64,000 nt of DNA from Ilyonectria destructans. Lineage: Eukaryota > Ascomycota > Sordariomycetes > Hypocreales > Nectriaceae. Positions within the stretch are counted from its first letter, which is position 1. Every line of letters begins with the position of its first letter. Shown here in pieces: positions 9,847-18,772 of this stretch. The stretch is taken from NCBI GenBank assembly GCA_020740775.1, contig JAHEWK010000013.1:1116001-1180000 (forward strand), given 5' to 3'. The notes under the pieces are model-generated. The model did no database searches and was not told where the DNA came from. It worked only from the letters and a program-made list of their open reading frames with translations. The position numbers were made by a program, and so were the translations under genes.

Positions 9847-10689
9847 AATGCGACCTTCGTTGACGCACCCTGCCTTTTTTCTCTGCTTACTTTAACCCCA
9901 ACTTCACCCTCTTTCTGCAAGAGAAGACCATTCCCCCTTCTTTTCCCACGACCCTATACTACACTTTACCACCGCATATACTATTACCTTCACCCTTCTT
10001 TCTCACAACACGGTACTACACTTTCCCACCACATATACCATTAACATTGCCCTTCCTTTCTTCGGATACCATCCATTTTCCCAGGTAGAGCCAAGACCCG
10101 AACGGCACGACACAGTAGCACCACGACTATTTAACAGTAAGTTTGTCTTAGGGAAATGGCCCCTAGCCGGCGTATCTCAAATATCGAATGTCAATGAGAG
10201 TGACGGCCTGTCAAGTTAAGACCTTGGGTGAACCTTCTTGGCTTGCCCTGCGCAACACCCTACAGGAGTTCTCAAGGTCCGGCAGTACAACTCTCCCCAG
10301 TCATCCTACGAGTGCACACTCCAGCCACTTTACATTCCGCCTTCAGTCACTCGGGAAGGGTGCTTCTGCCCAGCCTACTGTGAGTAATGCTTCTGGCGGT
10401 CGATAGGACCTTTTGATACTGATTCTTACCTTTTGTCGTCGCAGCGGCGATCCTGAAGTCAGGAGATGTTGTCCGTCAGACGCAACATATGACCCGAACC
10501 CAGGAAGCGCAACACCCCGACCCTGGCCACGACCCCGGCGAGGACCATACCTGGCCGGCATCTGCGAGCGAAGGGGGATCGACGTCGACACTCTGCGAGT
10601 GAACCCAAACGATTTGAAGACGGCAACGTGTGCGCCGATGGCAAGGCCTCTTGACACAAGTTCTGCGACAAATGCGCTCGCATGGTCAC
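9847..10689 (+). other. Gene-poor stretch with intron-like element
   Basis: Pyrimidine-rich sequence with a loose repeat of a tactacactt-ccacc block at about 9956 and 10012. At 10379-10444 there is a good intron signature on the plus strand: GTGAGT, then actgat about 22 bp before a gcag acceptor. Flanking open frames do not make a recognisable protein. It may be the remains of the gene whose fragment R1 copy B follows at 10690. Confidence 0.35.
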
Positions 10690-10903
10690 TATAATATCGA
10701 GTGCAAGGCTGCTCCTAAATACCCTATTTGCCATCGTCAACCGTTACACATACACGTGCGCGCTGCGATTCTGCCCACATGCTGAGACCAAGCCGTTTCC
10801 CAACCTATTCACCTTGGACCCTGTGCCTAGTGACGGTGTGGATCGCAACCCATTCAGCTCATGGAGGCCTCTCACTGGCAAACGGCAAAAGGCAGCTCGC
10901 TAA
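10690..10903 (+). repeat. Repeat R1, copy B
   Basis: Second copy of the fragment at 219-480, same orientation. The translated pattern TKPFPNLFTLD-VPSDGVDRNPFSS and LTGKRQK is retained, again split from the upstream IECKAAPK segment by a frame change. Just upstream, a short Cys-rich peptide FCDKCARM is open in the frame that leads into it. Confidence 0.6.
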
Positions 10904-11401
10904 CGTGGGCCCTGCCTGGTGATGATGGAGGCCGGTTTGGTGGTGCGCCAAACGACGTCCCGCGTTATGGACAATGGTGATCATTTCCTGTTTTGTGTTT
11001 ACGATGGGGCATGGTGATCAATACCTGTCTTTGTATCTGTTTTTCTTTTTGCTTTCTTTTGGGGTTTTCGTTTTTTTCGTGGTGAGGACACCACGATTTT
11101 CTGGACGGGGGCATGTTCCTCCACACACAACTTGCTAGATACCCACCTTTCGGATGACTGGTAGCTAATGTATGACTTCACTGTACCCTCGATCCTCTCT
11201 TTGTTCCCTGTGACTGCGTCGCTACAATATTGTCAAGATTGTTGAGTGGACTAATTGCAAGGACCTAAAAGCAAGCCCATGGCCCTTCCTGTCTCGAGGC
11301 TGCTGCTAGCCTGCTATTACATGCGAATTTTCAAGTCGCGGATTGATTTCCCCCTCTGGTAGCCCCTGCTACGGTTGGTGAACTGGCGCCTTGTCCTAAT
11401 T

Positions 11402-11513
11402 ACCTAAACAAAGCAGTTTAGGAAATAAAACCTGATAAGACTAATTCTTATTTAAATAATATTTTATTTTATTTGTTAGGTTTAATTTAGTGCCTAACAA
11501 AGGTAAACCTTTG
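11402..11513. repeat. AT-rich block with three overlapping inverted repeats
   Basis: Three perfect short inverted repeats lie within 112 bp: CCTAAAC/GTTTAGG (11403-11409, 11416-11422), TTTGTTAGG/CCTAACAAA (11472-11480, 11493-11501) and CAAAGGT/ACCTTTG (11498-11504, 11507-11513). The interval is strongly AT-rich unlike its surroundings. No coding sense is seen. Confidence 0.5.
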
Positions 11514-11649
11514 GTCTAATAATGTGCACTTTGACTGCACGTATGGTCTTCGCTAGGGCAGTTTTCACTTGCCGCGGGTTCGTTGCTTTGCCATCGGCAG
11601 TCCAAACGTTGGGCGAGGTGGGTGGGTGGGAGTGGGAGTAGGCGTTGGG

Positions 11650-12087
11650 GTGAAGAATCAGAAGTCGTTCAGGGTATGAATGATGGTAACCTCCAGCTAC
11701 TCGATCGGTCACTGGAGGGACCACGGTATTCCTACCGCTTGTCGAGCCAGCCAAAGTCCTGAGAGCTGCCTCTGCCTAACTTGTGGTGTTCCCCGTTTCG
11801 GTAACCTCATGTCCTAGGGACGCTCGACTGAGGACGTGGCGAAGTCGCATCAATCTTGCTGGGAGCGTAGCTCAACCAGTTTTCAGCGAAGAGCTTTCGT
11901 ACGAGTATCACTGTCAGTCAGGTAGGAACCGAAAGAAAGAGCAAGTGTTACGAACTCATACAAGGGGTAGACTCCTCCGTGAGGTAGCCGGCAGCAAGAT
12001 GTGTGTCTGTGAGTTGACCACCTGTCGCGACTCGATCGTAGGAAGCAAAGAAACGAGGAACGAGGGTACAGTGAACTCGCACAATAC
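11650..12087 (+). repeat. Repeat R2, copy 2
   Basis: Direct copy of 2690-3165. The hairpin arms are at 11690-11696 and 11712-11718, with one change in the loop palindrome (gatcggtc). The distal aacgagg-tacagtgaactc block is at about 12057-12078. It ends beside, and may interrupt, the 3' end of the degenerate gene on the minus strand. Confidence 0.6.
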
Positions 12088-12099
12088 AGTGGGGCAGTC

Positions 12100-13466
12100 A
12101 CTTCTCGCTCTGGTTCGTGTGCGACATTCCGCGACGATGTACCCTACGCCGAAGCTGAACGAGTACGCGACGAAGGCCAGCTCCAGGTTCGTGGTCTCGC
12201 GCTGCTGGGTATTGCATTTGGCTCCGTCTGCGAACACTGGATGTTGCCGGTGGGGTAGATCGAGTTGCCAAGGTGGGCTATGAATAGGGCCCTGTACATG
12301 TAGGTGGCCGAGGACGGGAAGCGCAGCATGAGGAAACTCGTCACCGGAGACGTGGCCGTGATCGGGAGATCTCCGTCGCAAGGACCCGACAACACAATCG
12401 CCGTCACGGTGAGACAGGCACCATAGGACGTGAACTCGGCGAGAACGCCGTTGGAGCTGCGCAACCTGACCAAAGTTGACTTTGATGGCGACGAGGTCTG
12501 GATGCGGGTCCCGATGGCGCTGAGCGGGATAAACAAGCTGCTCCAGAGGTGGAACGTACTCTAGATCGTCAACCCGCCCAGGCTCGTGTTTAGAAACGCG
12601 GATGATTATCGCGACCAAGAACGGGCTCAGCCACATGATAAACCAGGCGGTTCTGACCACCATGACGTTCAGGGAGAGGAGCTTGTACAAGAGCAGGAGA
12701 TTTGGGCGTTGGCCAAAGACAACTTTCAGCCGCTCAGGTGTGCGAACAACAATGATTCCGTGTGAAAATAAGCTAAACTACCTCTTACAGCATCCAATCC
12801 TACTCCGTATTCTCTTCCACTGTCCATCATCACCCTGATGTCCAGCATCCTGCCCTCAGCATCATCCTGTCCATCACCAACTTGATCGTCCCAGGTGTCA
12901 ACAGAAGCCTGAGTATCCCAAGCGTTATCCCCAGTAGGAACATAACCTTAATCCCCAGCTCCCCGGTCCTCCTCAGCTGCAGCATCCTCCTGACCTTGTC
13001 CTCGTCGTCGTTATCAACCAGGTGAAGACCGTCCTCTGACTTCACAGTCTCGGTGCAAACACCTTCTTCGGTATCGTTAAGGAACAACAGCCGTCAGAAC
13101 TGTGTACAGTCGATGGACATTGCGAAGTCGGTAACGAATGGTGAGGGTGGGAGTTGTGTAAGGCCCGATAGAGAGCTGGGTCTCGGTGCGGAGTGCAGCA
13201 AACTTACCTCCACCAAGGCGTTTAATGGTCTCATCGTAGTATCCCTATGTGAAGGTGCTGTCGAAGGCGGGCAGGCAAGCGAACCAGCCAGGTCCGTTAC
13301 CACGACGGAGACGGAAGCCATAGGTTTCGTTCATCTCACTGATGTCCTCTTCGGGGCCAAGCACAAGTCCTGCCGCCACATCATCATTAGGCGGCGGGGC
13401 GTGTTCTTCTAATGGAGTGGGGAACTCGTCCAAAGCACCAGGCTCCGGGGGCATCGGGTCGGCCAT
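12100..13466 (-). pseudogene. Degenerate multi-exon membrane-protein gene
   Basis: From an ATG at 13466 the minus strand encodes MADPMPPEPGALDEFPTPLE and reaches CLPAFDSTFT before a TAG (13247-13245). The same frame then continues with GYYDETIKRLGG to a good GTAAGT donor at 13207, so the TAG looks like a nonsense change. Further pieces include VDNDDEDKVRRMLQLRRTGE with IKVMFLLGITLGILRLLL (12830-13060), a hydrophobic VVRTAWFIMWLSPFLVAIII segment near 12650, and a coherent segment around 12150-12520, all in changing frames. I do not recognise the family. A few frame changes may be introns, but no gene model gives an uninterrupted protein. Confidence 0.45.
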
Positions 13467-13618
13467 GGCTGCAGAGTGCAAGGTCAAAAGGTATGAGCTT
13501 TGCAAAAAAGGGAAGATAGCCGGTATCGGAAGAAAGGTAGTATCGTGGAAATGTGTGTAGAGTGGCGATGTGTAGTATGTGTAGTGAGAAAGGGGGAATT
13601 CCCAGAAAAAGGGGGAAG

Positions 13619-13712
13619 TTGGTGCACGCGAGGTGTTTGCCAGGTGGTTGTGGTGCGGCTAGTGCGCGTTGGCTGCACGTCTTGACAGCTGGTTGCCAGA
13701 TGACAGAGCTGC
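13619..13712 (-). repeat. Repeat R3, copy B
   Basis: Inverted copy of 9661-9846 with a single rather than duplicated internal unit. It lies about 150 bp upstream of the ATG at 13466, in the same orientation as that degenerate gene, so it occupies a promoter or leader position. Confidence 0.6.
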
Positions 13713-14599
13713 AGGTGAGCCCGAGGTGAGGTGAGTTGAGACTGATTCTGAAGTGAAAGGGATCCCAAGATATTTCATCCAAAATATGGATTACAAGTAT
13801 AATGGGCGGAGGGGGTCTCCTCACGTTGTGCCACCGTGAGCCTCCATGCCTTCAAAGAGGCACAGCAGACAGATAAAAAGGCACACTGTCGCCGTTTGTT
13901 ATATTTTAACGCGTAAATCGTCGCAATTAAGGGGCACGTCTCGCTTCAAACCTTCCGTCGGTTCCCATGCGGGCTCTGGATAACCCAGGCATTCCATGTT
14001 GTGTTGTGTTTGACCGTAGTGCACACGCCTGTCGAGAGTCTTGTTGGCAATGTCCTTGTTGTGGCCAGCGGTTCTGGTGCCAGGAAACATTGGTTCGAGG
14101 GGCTCAACCGAGATTTCTGGCTTCCGGTTCAAATTCGAAGGGAGGCGAATCTTGCACCGGAGATGGTTCATCTTGTGCATGACCCCAGAGAACCGGCTCG
14201 CCTAGGTGAGAGCTTTGTCGAGTAGACGAAGTTGCTTTTGTCGCGGTGCACGCAAGTTGTGTGGCATGGTGGGCCTCCTGAAGCAGTTGGCTGTGTGCAG
14301 CGCCGAATGTTCTCACTGTCTCTTGGTCAGCATGGCTCGGGCTCAGCTATGGGTGGGAGAAAATGAAGGAGTTCGTACGGTGAGTGAGATGCCGATGAGC
14401 TTCGTGCAGAATTCAGGCAACGCAGCGCACGAGGCAACGTGGAAGTTCTTCGACACTGAGCTTCATGGGTGAGGTATGTACTGCGGCGACGACTGGGAGT
14501 TTTGCAAACGCGGGATCGTCCATGCAGTCTTCGGCAGTCTTCGGCACTGACCTGACGCCTGGTGACAACAAAAGTTGGAGATGAGGGATGGGGATGAGG
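13713..14599. other. Gene-free stretch
   Basis: Only short unrelated open frames on both strands; nothing recognisable. It separates the degenerate gene from R2 copy 3. Confidence 0.45.
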
Positions 14600-14990
14600 G
14601 ATGGTAGGAGGTTGTTCAGGAATGAATGATGAGAGAAAGATAACCCTCCAGCTACTCGACCGGTCACTGGAGGGGCCACGGTGATCTTACCGCTTATCGA
14701 ACCAGGCAAAGCCCAGCACGGGACACGTCTTGCGTGCCCATGGGTTCGGCGCTGCAGGTCGCACGTAGTACCTGAGCCACCGCCGGTCTGTTGTTAATTC
14801 ATGCTGAGATGTAGAGATGTAGAGTCGTAGGTTTCGGAGAAGTGGGCACAAAAGCGGGGGGACTTTAGCAGAAAATGGTCGGAGCTTACTGCAGTGCACG
14901 GACCCTCTGGCTAGGCAGTGACAGTGCCAAATTTTGTGACGGTAGCTCCAACAGGGAGAGATTCTGTGGCCGTTCCAGTAGTAGGTACCT
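14600..14990 (+). repeat. Repeat R2, copy 3
   Basis: Third direct copy of R2. Hairpin arms at 14645-14651 and 14667-14673, with an extra C-G pair on this copy. Shares aag-cccagcacgggaca and cgccggtctg blocks with copy 1, and ends near a tacctaggtagt motif that copy 1 also has at 3164-3175. Positions 14991-15487 beyond it hold no gene I can support. Confidence 0.6.
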
Positions 14991-15487
14991 AGGTAGTTAC
15001 CCGCCCCCTAAGTTACAGGCCGGTGATTAGCAGGGCGAACAACGATCATCGACATTTCATGCGGACGCGAACTTTAGATGAACAGACCGGGCAGATTTAA
15101 CCACCAACTTCGATCAGAGATGGTTGGACTTAAACACTAGCCTCCATCAGAGATGACCAGGCTCATACATCGACCTCTCCAGGAGTGCCCGTGTCGGAGC
15201 CGTGCCGTGCCGCAACGGCGATTCTCCCGACTACAATGTTCAATCTGTGTCCACGGGGATACTAGAATACTGCATGACGAACCCGAAGCGGAGGACCCCA
15301 ACTTCACCCAACCTGCAATTATTTGCGTTCGTATTGTATGTATCAATATTATCACTAAGACCGAGGCTTGGTATAAGCTCATGAAATACTACATATATTT
15401 CCAAATGTACATGTGGTCAAGTAAATGAGCATCATTCTCTTAAATCGAAGACATCTAGTCCTTGACCTAAGATCCAGACCAATCCAT

Positions 15488-17299
15488 TTAAAACAACCAG
15501 GAGAGGAAAGTCTTGTAGAACCAACCACCACGGCTGGGGCCCTCGGCCTCTCTCAGGGCAGCCTTGCGAGCCAGGAACTCGTTCTCCTCGTTGTCAATGA
15601 TATCCTTGCCAGTGTAAAAGTCAACCTCATGGGGCTTGTGGCCGCGGGTCTTCTGGGTGAACTTGTGGCCAAAGATGAGGGCCAGGTAGATGGGAATACC
15701 GAGGTATCCCGTGATGAAGGTCTTGTACTTTTCATTGCCAAAGTCGCCGCCGACAAAGACATCGTAGTTCTTGGTGAGGGCGACGAGAATGCACATGGCG
15801 AGGGCACCATATGAGCCCCAGATGCCGAGAGGAGCGACATATGGTAGGATTTCGTCGGCGATGTTCTGGGCCTTGCGAGCCTTGCACCAGTAGATGTGGG
15901 TGACGAGGATGGAGATCCAGGTCAGCAGACCAAAGATGGTGGTAAGGTTGACAAAGTAGCCAAAGACTTTTTGGGAGTCACTGGCGACGTTCATGAAAGC
16001 CAGACAAGCAAAGATGGCAGAGAAACCGAGAGCATAGATGGGGACACCACGCTTGTCGGTGCGCTTGAAGATGGCGGGAGCCTGGCCGTTGGACGCAAGA
16101 CCATAAAGGGTTCGGCTGGCAATGTACAGATCCGAATTGGAGGCGGAAAAGACAAAGACACAGATACACGCGTTGATAATGTGGGGGAGGACATTGATGT
16201 GGGCGAGATCGGCAGCGACGACAAAGGGCGAGGCGGAGGCACCGGCGGTTTGTTTGGTGGCAAAGGAAAGCTCCTCCGAGTCGTAGGGGACGAGCATGCC
16301 GACGAGGAGGACGGAGAAGCAGTAGAAGAAGAGGATTCGGTAAAAGGTAAGCTTGATGGCGCGGGGGATCGTCTTGCGGGGGTTCTGGGCCTCGGCGACG
16401 GTGACACCGACAAGCTCAGTACCAAGGTAGGCAAAGGTGGCGTTGACCATGCAGGACCAGAAGCCGAGGAACTTGCCAGCGTCGCCTTCCTTGAGGTAAG
16501 GCTTGAATGCGCTGAGATTGTTAGCTAGGTCAGAGGTGAGTGGAATGAAACATACCCAGGATCCTTCCAGTAACGGAATCCCTTGCGGTCGTGGTCGGGG
16601 CCACCGCCGAGGACCAGGATGAGGGAGAACAGGATTATACCGACAATGGTAATGACCTTGAACGAGGACAGCCAGAATTCAAACTCGCCGAAGAACCGAA
16701 TACCGAAGTAGTTGATGCAGATGATGGTGACGAGGAAGATGGCGATGAAGACACCAGGGTTGACAGTGTCACGATCGACCCAATACTGAATGACGAGGGC
16801 AGCAGCCGTCAATTGATTGGGGGTGACGATGATGTATTTGAACCAGTATCTGGTCGTGTTAGTGGGCTTTGATTGGGTGTTTTGGTTGAGAATGTACTTA
16901 CGTCCAGCCAAGAGCAAAACCAAGAGACGGATCACAGAAGCGCGAGGCATAACCAGTGAAACCAGCAGAGATGGGCAACCAAGCGGCCATCTCACCGAGA
17001 GCAGCCATGACGAGGAAGACGACGAAACCGATGAGAGTGTAGCAGATGAAGACGGAACCAGGACCAGCTTGGGCGAGAGCCTTGCCGGTACCGATGATCA
17101 GACCTGTACCGATGGCACCTCCGATGGCAATCATGGTGATGTGACGAGCCTTGAGACCGCGGTGAAGCGACGTCTCGGCGCTGGTCTCAAGACCGGCGAT
17201 GTGGACAGAGCCGGCATCGTTGATTCCGCCGGTTTTGGCATCGTAGCCAAGATCCGTCTTCTCGACGTCCGACGACGTGCGTTTGACGAGGCCACTCAT
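15488..17299 (-). CDS. Amino-acid permease (YAT/AAP family)
   Basis: Plasma-membrane amino-acid/H+ symporter of the fungal YAT group (Pfam AA_permease). Exons 17299-16902, 16849-16556 and 16511-15488 join to 571 aa across introns of 52 and 44 bp. Seen: the hallmark N-terminal LKARHITMIAIGGAIGTGLIIGTG of the first membrane segment (split here for length: LKARHITMIAIGGAIG, TGLIIGTG), GEMAAWLPI, FALGWTYWFKY across the first splice, and TVAEAQNPRKTIPRAI. About twelve hydrophobic segments alternate with short loops. Substrate cannot be inferred. A TATATAT on the minus strand at 17425-17419 is a candidate core promoter. Confidence 0.95.
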
Positions 17300-17418
17300 G
17301 ACGGCGACTGTGAGAACCAGTAGAAGGTGAAATCCAAGCTCAAACTGGAGAGCAGAAGAAAAGCCTGTTGGGTAGAAGCAGGTGAGACAAGGTTACACTC
17401 TGCGGGCGGGCCAGGCAG

Positions 17419-17425
17419 ATATATA
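17419..17425 (-). promoter_or_regulatory. TATA-like element of the permease gene
   Basis: TATATAT read on the minus strand, 120 bp upstream of the permease ATG. Only position and sequence support it. Confidence 0.35.
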
Positions 17426-18772
17426 GCCGAAGTCCCAACAGGAAGGATCGACGAGGTTAATGTTTGGGACTGCGGCAGCAACCCATGCTGACAGTTTGCA
17501 CCTGCCGTCATCAGATAACCTCATGGCACGGTCAGCCTCGAGCATCACGGAGCACATGAGTAAAGCTGCCGAATGGGCGTTGGCCGGCGCTGAGTCGGCG
17601 ACTCTGATTCGGTGTCTTTGGACGGCCTCAAGCTCCACTCGCTCTGGGGAAGCCGGTCGGAAGCCCGTGTGCGCTGCCAAGACGCCGTGTTGCACTGATT
17701 CCCTGTTTGCCCAAGCTGAAAACGGCAGCAGCTTTGGATCAGTGACCCTCCCAACGCTCCAGACCCTCTCGGAGACCCTCAGTCGGATGCTACGCTGAGC
17801 GGACTGGCCTAGCACAACGCCCGCTTGGAGATCCATCACGTAAGAGTTGGGTGAACACCCTGGCGGTTGCTCGGGGTTGCTCAGGGTTGCCCAGGGTTGC
17901 CACTGATCAGCAGAGTTCTCCGGGCTAGCAATGGGCAGATCGCTTATAGAGAGCGTGTGCGAGTGCCTCGGGTTGTCCCTCGCGTGCAGCCAAAATGCAG
18001 CCACTTCAGCCACCAACAAAGCCTCCCGCCAACTGCCCTGGCGCCGTGCACGGCAGTGGGCACCTCAGCCGGGCACAGGGCAGATTCCGAGCCATTCCTC
18101 AAGCATCAGAAATAGACGATCCGCCACAGGCCAGCGCCATGACGCGCAAATGCCTCCCGCGAGGCCCCAATGGTGTTAGCAAATTCTAGAACAACACCAA
18201 ATGCTTCCTCCAGCCAGATAAGGTTCCTTGGTGTGTGCTATGCCTGTGCCCCAGCGGGGTTTCTGTGGTCCTCCCGGGGTCCTCCGAAGCCACGCCTATC
18301 TGGTCCTGCTGTTGCATTGCCTCGCGTCGTCTCCGCCCTCACGTTGCCCTATGTGGAAGGTCGTCGTGCGTATCCACCCTGGCCCTTGTCCAAGCCGTCC
18401 GCTATCTCCTAATGACCAGCCTGTGCGTATCTGCCGTCTGGCGCTGCGGGGAAGAATGACCACCTCTGGCTCCGCAGGATAAGCTGGCATCCAACAGGAG
18501 CGACACTGGGGCAAATCCCTCGAGTTTTGGTTTCATTACGGGACACAATCGTTCATGAATAGGCTTTTTCTCTCCCGCCCGGGCCAGGCCCCAACCTTTT
18601 ACGCCGTCTGATAGGACGTGCTAATCAGCAACCTTGTCCGCCAGCTGCCCGTCTTATGCTGATATCGGCCTGCGCGACGCAACACGCGACGGCTTCAGAA
18701 TACGCGTTCGATTAGGTTTGGCTTTGGGATAAACTTGGTGACACACTACTTTTACTTATGCATACGTACAAG
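17426..18772. other. Intergenic stretch upstream of the permease
   Basis: No gene seen. It is the promoter side of the permease and the 3' flank of the GH1 gene. A short tandem of the motif ggttgc (about 17867-17900, gttgctcggggttgctcag type) is present. Open frames here lack any family likeness. Confidence 0.5.

Noticed and set aside
1..15487. Repeat-induced point mutation as the cause of all gene decay here
   Set aside because: The interval is not markedly AT-rich and some lesions are deletions or frameshifts. RIP-like C-to-T can explain two of the stops only (1480 and 9168).
15896..16528. Long plus-strand open frame rich in Asp and Gly
   Set aside because: It is the antisense of the amino-acid permease exon and owes its openness to codon bias on the real strand.
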